A stretch of 13,348 nucleotides of DNA, from NCBI GenBank assembly GCA_027063295.1, contig JAMORZ010000067.1, forward strand, positions 1-13,348, read 5' to 3'. Each line of letters begins with the position of its first letter. Position 1 is the stretch's first letter. Positions 1 through 6,803 of the stretch are shown in pieces. The notes beneath the pieces were generated by a model. It ran no database searches and had not been told where the DNA came from. It saw nothing but the letters and a program-made list of their open reading frames with translations. The stretch comes from Sulfurimonas sp. Its GTDB lineage: Bacteria > Campylobacterota > Campylobacteria > Campylobacterales > Sulfurimonadaceae. Both the position numbers and the translations under genes were made by a program.

Positions 1-1
1 C

Positions 2-1459
2 ATTGCAAACTTTGATACAGTAGAGGTACAAGGGATCAAGGAGTATTTTGAGACACTCAAAGAGGGTGGGGTAACACTTTTTCAAGATGAGCGCCGTAGC
101 GATATCCTCACTACTTTTGAAAAGATAGAGCAAGAAAACGGTGTAAATATCGAGATAGATGCAGAGCTTTTAGATGAAGTAGTAGCGATCACAGAAAACC
201 CTACACCACTGCTAGGAAGTTTTGATGAGGAGTTCTTGCGTTTGCCACCTGAGGTTATCATCACATCTATGAAAGAGCATCAACGCTATTTTCCTGTGTT
301 TAAAGATGGTAAACTTATCAATAAGTTTGTTGTGGTTTCAAATGCACTTACAGATGACTTTAGTGAAGTGGTCGCAGGAAATGAAAGGGTACTTCGCCCA
401 CGCCTTGCAGATGCACTTTTCTTCTGGGATAATGACCTTAAAAATGGTCTCTCAACTGCTGGACTTGAGAAAGTTGCATTTTTTAAAGGGCTTGGAAGTG
501 TAGCAGATAAGATAGAACGTGAGAAAAAGATCGCACTTGCTTTATATGATATGTTTTCACCAGAGGGATCAAAAGAGGATCTTGAGAGAGCAGTTGATTT
601 GGCAAAGGCTGATCTTATGAGTGAGATGGTGTATGAGTTTACTGAGCTTCAAGGGCTTATGGGGTACTACTATGCCAAAGAAGCAGGAGAGAGCGATGCA
701 GTTGCACTTGCTATAAAAGAGCAGTATCTACCAGCAGGTGAGGAGAGTGAACTTCCTACAACACCACTGAGTGCCATCGTTGCGATGAGTCTGAAGTTAG
801 ATACCCTGCTTGGACTTTTCTCAATAGATCAGATCCCAACTGGTTCACGTGATCCGTTTGCACTTCGCCGTGCGGTAAACGGTATCATCAGAATTGTCAA
901 TGAGTTTGGATTCAGATTTGATATCAAAGAGAGTATGTTTCAACTCGCACAAAACTATGCTGCGTTTGAGTTTGAGAAACTAGAGAAGTTCTTTTTAGAA
1001 CGTATCAAGCAGTTTTACAAGGTAAATCCATCTATCATCGAAGCTGTACTCGCATCGGGTGAGAGAGAACTTTTAGCACTTGGACAAAAGATAGAGGCTC
1101 TTGACAACCTTGTAAACTCTGAAGGGTTTGATGAAGTGAGCTCGACATTTAAACGTGTTGCTAACATCACAAAAGATATGGATCTTTCCTTGGAGTTAAA
1201 TATAGATGAGAAACTTTTTGAAGATGAAGCAGAGAAAAAGCTTTATAAGTGTTTCTCAGAAGTATCAAACGCACAATACAGCTCATACGAAGAGGAGTTA
1301 GATGCACTCTTGGGTCTTAAAGGTGAGCTAGACAACTTTTTTGAAAATGTGATGGTAAACGCAGAAGATGAAGCACTTAAAAACAACCGCAAAGCTCTTG
1401 TAGCTTCTATCTATAAAGCTATTTTAAAGATCGCAGATATTAAAGAGGTGAGTGTTTAG
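2..1459 (+). CDS. glyS: Glycyl-tRNA synthetase beta subunit, 5' end cut off by the window
   Basis: Beta subunit of the two-subunit (alpha2beta2) glycyl-tRNA synthetase, which charges tRNA-Gly in the cytoplasm; in this enzyme type the beta chain mainly recognises the tRNA. The reading frame is open from base 2, so about 485 residues are visible; family members are near 670-700 residues, so roughly the first 200 are missing. Family blocks visible in order: KEHQRYFPVF (near residue 91), RVLRPRLADALFFW (near 129), a TELQGLMGYYYA block, PTGSRDPFALRRA (near 280), and the C-terminal DALR-type anticodon-binding block FFENVMVNAEDEALKNNR (near 446). The TTG at 236 would leave out conserved sequence that continues upstream without a stop, so it is not the start. 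The stop lies 1 nt before the next gene's ATG, suggesting co-transcription. The identification is secure. Confidence 0.96.
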   Translation: MANFDTVEVQGIKEYFETLKEGGVTLFQDERRSDILTTFEKIEQENGVNIEIDAELLDEVVAITENPTPLLGSFDEEFLRLPPEVIITSMKEHQRYFPVFKDGKLINKFVVVSNALTDDFSEVVAGNERVLRPRLADALFFWDNDLKNGLSTAGLEKVAFFKGLGSVADKIEREKKIALALYDMFSPEGSKEDLERAVDLAKADLMSEMVYEFTELQGLMGYYYAKEAGESDAVALAIKEQYLPAGEESELPTTPLSAIVAMSLKLDTLLGLFSIDQIPTGSRDPFALRRAVNGIIRIVNEFGFRFDIKESMFQLAQNYAAFEFEKLEKFFLERIKQFYKVNPSIIEAVLASGERELLALGQKIEALDNLVNSEGFDEVSSTFKRVANITKDMDLSLELNIDEKLFEDEAEKKLYKCFSEVSNAQYSSYEEELDALLGLKGELDNFFENVMVNAEDEALKNNRKALVASIYKAILKIADIKEVSV

Positions 1460-1460
1460 T

Positions 1461-2888
1461 ATGTTTGGTAAGATTTTTGCACTCTCTTTGTTGTTTTGTG
1501 CAACGTTATTTGCTCAAGATATGATCAAAGATTCTATTGTAAAAATCTATACAGTATCAAAAACTCCAAGTTATTCAAGCCCATGGAATGTTTCAACAAG
1601 ACGTTCCCATGGGTCGGGTTCTATCATCTCTGGTAATCGTATTTTAACAAATGCACATGTTGTAGCAAACGAAACATTTGTTGAAGTGAAACGTTTTGGG
1701 CAAACAAAACGCTACGAAGCAGAGGTGGAATTTATTTCTCATCAAGCAGATTTAGCACTTTTAAAAGTAAAAGAAAAAGAGTTTTTTCAAGGATCAAAGC
1801 CTCTCCAGCTTGGCAATCTTCCAAAGATACAACAAAAGATAGTGGTTTACGGTTTTCCTATGGGTGGCAACTCCTTGAGTGTTTCAACTGGAATTGTCTC
1901 TAGGATAGAGCATAATCGTTATGCACATTCACGAGAATCTTTTCTCGCTATACAGATAGATGCAGCCGTAAATCCTGGAAGCAGTGGTGGTCCAGCGATG
2001 AGTAATGGCAAGATTGTAGGTGTTGTGATGCAACAGATTACACGTAGCCAAAATATAGGCTATCTTGTACCTACCACCATCATCAAACACTTTTTAAAAG
2101 ATGTTGAAGATGGAAAGTACGACGGTTTTGGAAATCTTGGTATAGATATACAAAGAATGCAAAATCAAGCACTTCGTGAAGTGTATAAGATGGATAAAAA
2201 TACAACAGGCATTCGTGTTGTTGATATTGCTCAGGTTTCCAACCTCTCTAAATTGTTGCAAAAAGATGATATCTTGTTAAGTATCGATGGGCATCCTATT
2301 CAAAATGATGCAACAGTAGAGTTTATGCCACAACAATATACACTTTTTATGTACTATGTTGAGCAAAAACAACTTGGTGATAGTGTAGAGATGAAGATAC
2401 TCAGAGATGGGAAAAAGATGCTTGTAAGTATTCCTATTGTGCATATTGCTGATGATGATCTTCTTGTCAATACACTCGAGCATGATGTGATGCCACGTTA
2501 TTATATCTATGGTGGGTATGTGTTTTCTCCTCTAAGTAAAAACTTACTTGTTGTCTCTGGAAGAAAATCTTCTTTAGATGTTAAGAAAAGCTTACTTGAG
2601 TGGGCGACACCACAAAAAGATGAAGTTGTTGTTCTTTTAAGGGTGTTAGCAGACAAAAGTAACAGAGGTGATCATGGTATTTCAATGTGGCAGATAGATA
2701 CGATCAATGGCAAAAAGTTTCAAGACTTTAAAGAGTTTTTGAAGATACTTCAAGGATATAAAGGAAAGTATATTATCTTACGTAATGCAAGAGGTATCGA
2801 GATAGCTATTGATACAAAAAAAGCTCAAAAAGCACAGCAAAAAATCTTAAAAAGATACAGTATAAGAAGTGCGAGTGATGCCAACTAA
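1461..2888 (+). CDS. Periplasmic S1C serine protease (Deg/HtrA-type) with PDZ-like C-terminus
   Basis: A 475-residue exported trypsin-like protease, likely acting in periplasmic protein quality control. Residues 1-18 form a typical signal peptide (hydrophobic FALSLLFCATLFA, cleavage near FA-QD). The catalytic triad is visible: His66 in TNAHVV, Asp97 in QADLALL and Ser175 in NPGSSGGP. A PDZ-like region follows at about 228-325 (GIRVVDI, LLQKDDILLSIDG), then a second, divergent region at about 330-452 containing IDTINGKKFQDFKEF. The segment QQYTLFMYYVEQKQLGDSV resembles the PDZ arrangement of the Deg9-like group (best known from plants) more than DegP; that is from memory of the family. I chose ATG 1461 over GTG 1452 because an AGAGG-like Shine-Dalgarno at about 1444-1448 is well spaced for 1461 and the signal peptide then starts cleanly. 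It follows glyS by 1 nt and overlaps the next gene by 11 nt. Confidence 0.9.
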   Translation: MFGKIFALSLLFCATLFAQDMIKDSIVKIYTVSKTPSYSSPWNVSTRRSHGSGSIISGNRILTNAHVVANETFVEVKRFGQTKRYEAEVEFISHQADLALLKVKEKEFFQGSKPLQLGNLPKIQQKIVVYGFPMGGNSLSVSTGIVSRIEHNRYAHSRESFLAIQIDAAVNPGSSGGPAMSNGKIVGVVMQQITRSQNIGYLVPTTIIKHFLKDVEDGKYDGFGNLGIDIQRMQNQALREVYKMDKNTTGIRVVDIAQVSNLSKLLQKDDILLSIDGHPIQNDATVEFMPQQYTLFMYYVEQKQLGDSVEMKILRDGKKMLVSIPIVHIADDDLLVNTLEHDVMPRYYIYGGYVFSPLSKNLLVVSGRKSSLDVKKSLLEWATPQKDEVVVLLRVLADKSNRGDHGISMWQIDTINGKKFQDFKEFLKILQGYKGKYIILRNARGIEIAIDTKKAQKAQQKILKRYSIRSASDAN

Positions 2889-4017
2889 GGTATATGATGT
2901 AGCTGTTATTGGTGCAGGGATCAATGGTGCTACAGCAGCTTATGAGTTTCATAAAAGCAACAAAAGTGTTGTTGTTTTTGACAAGGATGGTATAGCAAAA
3001 GGGGGAAGTGGTGCTGCTGGTGCTTTTATCTCCCCAAAGTTTTCAAAGCAGGGTGAACTCAAAGAGCTTATAGAGGATGCATTTCTTTACTCAATGCAGT
3101 TTTACACAAACTATTTCCCACAACATTTTATGCAAAAAAAGTTACTTCATATTGCAAAAGATGAAGATGATGCAAAGATGTTGAGGCACTATAAAAATCA
3201 AACAACATTGAAACTCCTTACTCCCTCAAAAGAGACACTTCAAAGACTCAATTTGGATATACAATCAAAAGAGATGGTATCACTCAAAAGTGGACTTGTA
3301 GATGCTCAGAGTATGTGTAAAGCTCTTTTGGAAAATATTTGTTACAAAACAGAAGAGATAGATACTTTAGAGTGCAAAGATGGGGTGTGGATTCTCAATA
3401 ACAAGTATAAAGCACAAAGTGTGATCTTATCAACAGGAGCATACAACTCCTTGATAGATGAGCCATATATTGGTATTCGTGGTATTTGGGGGCATAGGGT
3501 TGATCTCAAAGGGGTTGAGCCTTTAGATAGTGCACTCCATCAATTTGTCTCCATCGCATCGCTGCCAAATGAACTTTGTGCAGTTGGTGCAACACATAAT
3601 GTTCACTACCATCCCCAAAGAACACCCTTGCCTTATAATATACAAGAGGGTAGAGATGAGCTTTTACAAAAGATGAGAAAAACTTTGCAGGTAGATGATA
3701 TAGAGATAGTGCAAGATTATGTTGGACTGCGTTCAGGTTCAACTGATTATATGCCTCTTGTTGGAAAAGTTGTAGATTCTCAAAAGACAGTACAAAAACT
3801 CAAAAGGCGTTTAGAGAGGAAAGATGTTGCATTTGATGAGTTTGTGTACTTTGAAAATCTTTTTATGATAAATGGCAATGGTGGGTATGGTTTTGTTCTT
3901 GCACCATATCTTGCAAAGATGTTACGAGAGTTGGTACTTGAGAAAAAAGAGATAACCAAACAGATAGCTCCTGCAAGGTTTTTTGCAAGGTGGGCAAGGA
4001 AAGGAAAAAATAGATGA
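2878..4017 (+). CDS. FAD-dependent oxidoreductase (DAO family), MnmC C-terminal-domain-like
   Basis: A 379-residue cytoplasmic flavoprotein of the D-amino-acid/glycine oxidase fold. The N-terminal dinucleotide-binding motif VIGAGINGA (Gly12, Gly14, Gly17) is followed by a beta strand ending in Asp35 (VVVFDKD), where the FAD ribose is usually bound. KGGSGAAGAFISPKFSK (about 40-56), the VGLRSGSTDYMPLVGKV block (about 283-299) and NGNGGYGFVLAPYLAKML (about 335-352) resemble the corresponding blocks of the oxidase half of MnmC, the tRNA wobble-uridine modification enzyme. The methyltransferase half of MnmC is absent here. A tRNA-modifying role is an inference; another amine or amino-acid oxidase is possible. 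ATG 2878 is preferred over GTG 2869 because the family starts just before the first beta strand. It overlaps the protease gene by 11 nt, and its TGA overlaps the next ATG (ATGA). Confidence 0.82.
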   Translation: MPTKVYDVAVIGAGINGATAAYEFHKSNKSVVVFDKDGIAKGGSGAAGAFISPKFSKQGELKELIEDAFLYSMQFYTNYFPQHFMQKKLLHIAKDEDDAKMLRHYKNQTTLKLLTPSKETLQRLNLDIQSKEMVSLKSGLVDAQSMCKALLENICYKTEEIDTLECKDGVWILNNKYKAQSVILSTGAYNSLIDEPYIGIRGIWGHRVDLKGVEPLDSALHQFVSIASLPNELCAVGATHNVHYHPQRTPLPYNIQEGRDELLQKMRKTLQVDDIEIVQDYVGLRSGSTDYMPLVGKVVDSQKTVQKLKRRLERKDVAFDEFVYFENLFMINGNGGYGFVLAPYLAKMLRELVLEKKEITKQIAPARFFARWARKGKNR

Positions 4018-4592
4018 AAAAATTACTTTTAGGTGTAAGTTTGCTTGTAACTGCATCACTATTAAATGCAAGTGTAGTTAAAGAGATGGGATTTGTGAGT
4101 GTAAAGTATCCTCAAATAAAAAATGTTCAAGATATGAATCTTCTTATAGATGATGTAGTGGAGTTTATCTATGATGCTTTTGGAGATGCTATGCTAAAGG
4201 CTATAAAAAATCATAGACAACGTCAAACAGTGCATTTTAAAGATATTGTATATATGGGGGAAACACTACTTCCAAAAAGAGCAGATGAAGCAAGTATTGA
4301 GAAGTTTTACAAAGCTATTGATACTACTTCTTTATCTGAGATAGCAAAACAAAATGGTGTTTCTCATATCTTGTTTGCAAAGTTTGATGAAGATCTTCTC
4401 AATAAAGCATTGGAAAAAAATGGGAAAAAGATACAAGTTCCTCTGAACATATACATGTATGATGCAAAAGATAATAAACTTTTACAAGAGAGTATAGAAG
4501 TTGTTTTAGATAGAGAAGCTCTAGGGTTTGATCTAGAGACACTCAGTTTAAAAACAGTCAAAGCTGTTGATAAACTTTTTGATAAACTTTAA
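4014..4592 (+). CDS. Exported hypothetical protein, 192 residues
   Basis: I do not recognise this family with certainty. The start MKKLLLGVSLLVTASLLNAS is a clear Sec signal peptide, cleaved near LNA-S, with no lipobox cysteine, so a soluble periplasmic protein of about 172 residues is expected. The mature part alternates predicted helices and strands. The second half (HILFAKFDEDLL, then IYMYDAKDNKLLQESIEVVLD, then a C-terminal helix) loosely recalls the CsgG/LpoB-like periplasmic fold, in which a strand pair carries a D-A-x-x-x-x motif; this is only a resemblance. An AAGGAAAA ribosome site precedes the ATG, which overlaps the TGA of the oxidoreductase gene by 4 nt. Last gene of the glyS-protease-oxidoreductase run; it converges on the next gene with an 11-bp gap. 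Confidence 0.8.
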   Translation: MKKLLLGVSLLVTASLLNASVVKEMGFVSVKYPQIKNVQDMNLLIDDVVEFIYDAFGDAMLKAIKNHRQRQTVHFKDIVYMGETLLPKRADEASIEKFYKAIDTTSLSEIAKQNGVSHILFAKFDEDLLNKALEKNGKKIQVPLNIYMYDAKDNKLLQESIEVVLDREALGFDLETLSLKTVKAVDKLFDKL

Positions 4593-4603
4593 AAAGATAG
4601 AGT

Positions 4604-5341
4604 TTAACGAATCTGTACTAACTTGGGAGGTATCTCTTTAAATACCTCTTTCAAAGCATTTGCACGAATATCTCTCATCTTTCCTGTTGCATAAGGTGAG
4701 AGGAAGTAAGCGATTTTTCTACACTCATCTTCATCATAGTTCTTATCATACATAAAAACAATCTGTTTATCTAGTTTGTGGATATGGTTTGAGAGTGCTA
4801 TTGCATAAGCGATAATGTTTTTATGATGTCTGTCATACTTATGTCCCATCCCAAAGAAAACAAACTTTCCACTCAGACGGATATTTGGTATATCTTGATA
4901 GTTTAGTTCTCTATCATACCGTGTAAGTTGCGTTGAATTGAGTTTATCAAGATCAGCATCAAACTCTTCAAGTACAGCAGTTGGCTCTATATTTTCTCTG
5001 TTGTAGTTAAAGAGATATTTTATCTCTATGAGTTTTCCTTTGTAATGCTCTTTAAATGCAGCATTGAGTAGGTATGCTTTTGGATCATCATTGAGCTCAA
5101 CATATTCATCGTATGCTTCAAAACCATCTTCTTGTAAGAAACGGCTGAGTTTGTACCCTTTTGGTGCAACTTCTGGATTATAGAGAAAAACCGTACCCGC
5201 AACAGACTTGCGTTTTTTCTTTAACATCATTTTTAAATCTTCAACTGAAAGTTTTTCATCTTCAGTATTACTAATGTAGAGGTAGTGTTCTACTAAGTAA
5301 TCCATATCAAAATTTGTTGAGAATTTTCCAAATACCTGCAT
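4604..5341 (-). CDS. Conserved-looking hypothetical cytoplasmic protein, 245 residues
   Basis: Not recognised. The protein has no signal peptide or membrane segment and is rich in charged and aromatic residues (for example KYLFNYNRENIEP, GMGHKYDRHHKNIIAYA, FMYDKNYDEDECRKIAYF), which suggests a soluble globular protein. A basic KMMLKKKRKS stretch lies near residues 38-47. GKFVFFGMGHKYDRHHKNI (about 158-176) has Gly, His and Asp clustered after a hydrophobic strand and is the best candidate for an active or binding site; this is inference. The start is supported by an AAAGG ribosome site (bases 5348-5352) 6 nt upstream of the ATG. It is a single-gene unit: the facing plus-strand gene ends 11 bp away and the upstream minus-strand unit ends about 65-200 bp away. 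A direct repeat in its promoter region hints at dedicated control. Confidence 0.75.
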   Translation of the reverse strand: MQVFGKFSTNFDMDYLVEHYLYISNTEDEKLSVEDLKMMLKKKRKSVAGTVFLYNPEVAPKGYKLSRFLQEDGFEAYDEYVELNDDPKAYLLNAAFKEHYKGKLIEIKYLFNYNRENIEPTAVLEEFDADLDKLNSTQLTRYDRELNYQDIPNIRLSGKFVFFGMGHKYDRHHKNIIAYAIALSNHIHKLDKQIVFMYDKNYDEDECRKIAYFLSPYATGKMRDIRANALKEVFKEIPPKLVQIR

Positions 5342-5362
5342 TATATACCTTTAATTTTCCGC

Positions 5363-5391
5363 ATTGTACTATATTTTATTAAATTGTACTA
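5363..5391 (-). repeat. Two 9-bp direct repeats, 20-bp period, in a promoter region
   Basis: The minus strand reads TAGTACAAT twice (bases 5391-5383 and 5371-5363), offset by exactly 20 bp, just upstream of the 245-residue minus-strand gene. Each copy contains the self-complementary GTAC and a TACAAT hexamer, one mismatch from the sigma-70 -10 consensus TATAAT. Either reading fits: two operator half-sites about two helical turns apart, or duplicated -10 elements. The upstream copy would give a leader of about 35 nt and the downstream copy about 14 nt. The repeat is exact in the sequence; its function is inferred. Confidence 0.45.
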
Positions 5392-5405
5392 GCTATTTTA
5401 GTCTC

Positions 5406-5540
5406 TTAATACTCTTTGTTGAAGAGATTGCTTTTAATATACCAATACATCAATGTGTTATCAGAACTTCCACTCCAGATCGCTTGGTTTTTCTCTTTTA
5501 TGGAGAGTTTATCATAACCTGTTTTTCTTAGTCTAAAGTA
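5406..5540 (-). pseudogene. In-frame coding-like remnant downstream of the lipoprotein stop codon
   Basis: Immediately after the TAG that ends the lipoprotein gene (5541-5543), the same frame stays open for 44 codons to a TAA at 5406-5408. The translation begins YFRLRKTGYDKLSIKEKNQ and continues with WSGSSDNTLMYWYIKSN and a short KEY end. It is not low-complexity and contains two tryptophans, unlike random AT-rich DNA. No usable start codon and no ribosome site is visible inside it. It may be the original C-terminus of the lipoprotein cut off by a nonsense change, the tail of a deleted gene, or chance. The adjacent HDOD gene shows comparable damage, which favours decay. Confidence 0.4.
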
Positions 5541-6107
5541 CTAGGAGTTTTTCTCTTTATTTATTTGTTTTATAGTTTTATACCCCTCTATAGTGAGGTT
5601 ACCTTTTTTAAACTCTTCGAAGTTGATACGAACTAAAAGTTCAGCACCGTTTTGTTCTTTTTTGGGTGTAAGTATATCTGTAAGTTTTTCTTTATCGGAG
5701 TTTTGGAGTTTATAAACTGCATGAAATTTCAGTTGTGCACTCTCATCTTTATCAAAATCAACAAACTTTACAGAGGAGAACTTTTCACCTATATCTTTTC
5801 CTAAGATGTTTTTATTTTTGGTAAGTTTTTGTGCAAGTTTTTTATATGCTTTATACTCTTTGAGTTTAAGAACTTGGTTGTCTATATATGCTGTTGTGAT
5901 GATAACAAGAGGCACACTCTGTTCTCTATCAAACCACACAGAGTGTCTCTCTTTGAGAGTATCTACTTCATTAAAAGCTTTTTTTACCTTCTGTTGCTGA
6001 CTTATTATCTGTGAGCTATCGAGTTCTTTTGGGGGAGTTGGCTCTTTTTTGCAGCCTTGAGTGAAAAAGAGTAAGAGTGTAAGAATAAAAAAGTGTTTAA
6101 GTGTCAT
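5541..6107 (-). CDS. Predicted lipoprotein, 188 residues, function unknown
   Basis: The N-terminus MTLKHFFILTLLLFFTQGC is a lipoprotein signal peptide with a lipobox ending at Cys19, so the mature protein should be lipid-anchored and periplasm-facing; Lys at +2 and +3 gives no inner-membrane retention signal of the E. coli type. The next ~20 residues (KKEPTPPKELDSSQ) look like a flexible linker, followed by about 145 residues of mixed helix and strand rich in lysine. I do not recognise the family. Its ATG directly follows the stop of the HDOD fragment (TAGATG), so the two were once one transcription unit, and it probably depends on the promoter at about 6708. No strong ribosome site is visible before the ATG. 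The frame continues past the TAG for 44 more codons, so the protein may be a shortened version. Confidence 0.72.
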   Translation of the reverse strand: MTLKHFFILTLLLFFTQGCKKEPTPPKELDSSQIISQQQKVKKAFNEVDTLKERHSVWFDREQSVPLVIITTAYIDNQVLKLKEYKAYKKLAQKLTKNKNILGKDIGEKFSSVKFVDFDKDESAQLKFHAVYKLQNSDKEKLTDILTPKKEQNGAELLVRINFEEFKKGNLTIEGYKTIKQINKEKNS

Positions 6108-6575
6108 CTAGTTTTCGCCCATCACTCTCTCAACTGCTTTTTCATAACTCTTTAAGTTAAGTCCAAACTCCTCTATCGTCTCTCTTGCAACTTCCATAGA
6201 TTCCTCAGTTATCTCACCATTTGGAAGTACTGTCTCTCGAATAGCTTTTAGCTGTGCTGCCATTCTTCTATCATCTTCTGTTGTTCCCTCAGGATCATCA
6301 CTATAACGGATAATATGCACAATATTAGGATCAAGATTCCATTTGTGAAACAGTGTAGCTGTAACATCTGTTGTTTGTGCTCCACATGCAGTTTTCTCAG
6401 CTGCTGTGATATCTTCACCAGCTAAAAGAGCTTGTTGGATGATATCTGTTTTTTCATCTTCTATTAAAGTTTTTGAGATAATCACACGACCAATATCTAC
6501 TAAAAAAGCTGCAGGAGCCAAGATAGGTAAAGATTTGGACTCTTCTCTTAGTAACCAGTTTATCATCAAGGCCAT
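6108..6575 (-). CDS. C-terminal fragment of an HDOD-domain protein (gene broken)
   Basis: The residual open frame encodes about 155 residues from the first internal ATG, and the frame is open back to 6605. It corresponds to the second half of an HDOD domain, a degenerate HD-phosphohydrolase-like signalling module usually of 270-290 residues. Visible blocks: EEFRLACDRQMALMINWL just before and at the listed ATG, LPILAPAAFLVDIGRVIIS (cf. AFLHDIGKL in HDOD/HD-GYP proteins), GAQTTDVTATLFHKWNLD (cf. HxxVGAxLLxxWxLP) and NIVHIIRYSDD (cf. IxxIxxHH). The domain's first half is absent apart from a 19-codon stub upstream. The ATG at 6575 lacks a well-placed ribosome site (GAGGAA at 6600-6605 is about 25 nt away), so expression is doubtful. 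HDOD proteins commonly act in chemotaxis, motility or c-di-GMP-linked signalling; here the function is probably lost. Confidence 0.7.
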   Translation of the reverse strand: MALMINWLLREESKSLPILAPAAFLVDIGRVIISKTLIEDEKTDIIQQALLAGEDITAAEKTACGAQTTDVTATLFHKWNLDPNIVHIIRYSDDPEGTTEDDRRMAAQLKAIRETVLPNGEITEESMEVARETIEEFGLNLKSYEKAVERVMGEN

Positions 6576-6605
6576 CTGTCTGTCACATGCAAGCCTAAAT
6601 TCCTC

Positions 6606-6665
6606 TTAAACAGACTCAGGAAGTGCTGGAATAGAGTCGATATTTTCTAACAGTGCTTTTGTCAT
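6606..6665 (-). pseudogene. 5' stub of the same HDOD gene: 19 codons, then TAA
   Basis: From ATG 6665 the minus strand encodes MTKALLENIDSIPALPESV and stops at TAA (6606-6608). The sequence I-x-S-I/L-P-x-L-P is the typical opening of an HDOD domain, and an AAAGG ribosome site (6674-6678) sits 8 nt upstream, so this is the original start of the gene. The downstream HDOD fragment resumes directly after the TAA in the same frame (EEFRLACDRQ...). Comparison with the usual family length indicates that roughly 70-100 codons of the domain core are missing between the two parts. Most likely this is a deletion scar. Confidence 0.75.
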
Positions 6666-6707
6666 GGTGTATACCTTTTTTGTGTGATTTTTCGTCAATT
6701 ATTTCTA

Positions 6708-6713
6708 ATTGTA
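6708..6713 (-). promoter_or_regulatory. Candidate -10 box for the HDOD-lipoprotein unit
   Basis: The minus strand reads TACAAT (one mismatch to TATAAT) 43 nt upstream of the HDOD ATG at 6665, giving a leader of about 35 nt that contains the AAAGG ribosome site. No convincing -35 is visible, which is normal for Campylobacterota sigma-70 promoters. The rest of 6666-6803 is AT-rich spacer between divergent units. Confidence 0.3.
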
Positions 6714-6766
6714 GTTCTTAGAGTTATAAATCTAACTTAAAAAGGTGATATTTTTCAAAAATTGGG

Positions 6767-6772
6767 TAAAAT
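6767..6772 (+). promoter_or_regulatory. Candidate -10 box for the coaBC operon
   Basis: TAAAAT, preceded by TTGGG and by an A/T-tract (ATATTTTTCAAAAATT), lies 32 nt upstream of the coaBC ATG. This is the best -10 candidate for the five-gene plus-strand operon; there is no clear -35 hexamer. The ribosome site ahead of the ATG is weak (AAAGAT at about 6791-6796). Confidence 0.35.
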
Positions 6773-6803
6773 AACAGGAAACAGATAGATAAAGATTTTA
6801 ACG

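Noticed and set aside
1452..1460. GTG 1452 as start of the protease gene
   Set aside because: It overlaps the glyS end with the ribosome site only about 3 nt away; ATG 1461 has better spacing and a cleaner signal peptide.
4575..4596. CTTTTT/AAAAAG inverted repeat with a 10-nt loop as a terminator between converging genes
   Set aside because: Six A-T-dominated pairs and a long loop would be very weak, and it overlaps the coding end of the plus-strand gene.
6603..6611. Stop-codon recoding (read-through or selenocysteine) joining the HDOD stub and fragment
   Set aside because: The codon is TAA, not TGA, and even with read-through most of the domain core would still be missing.
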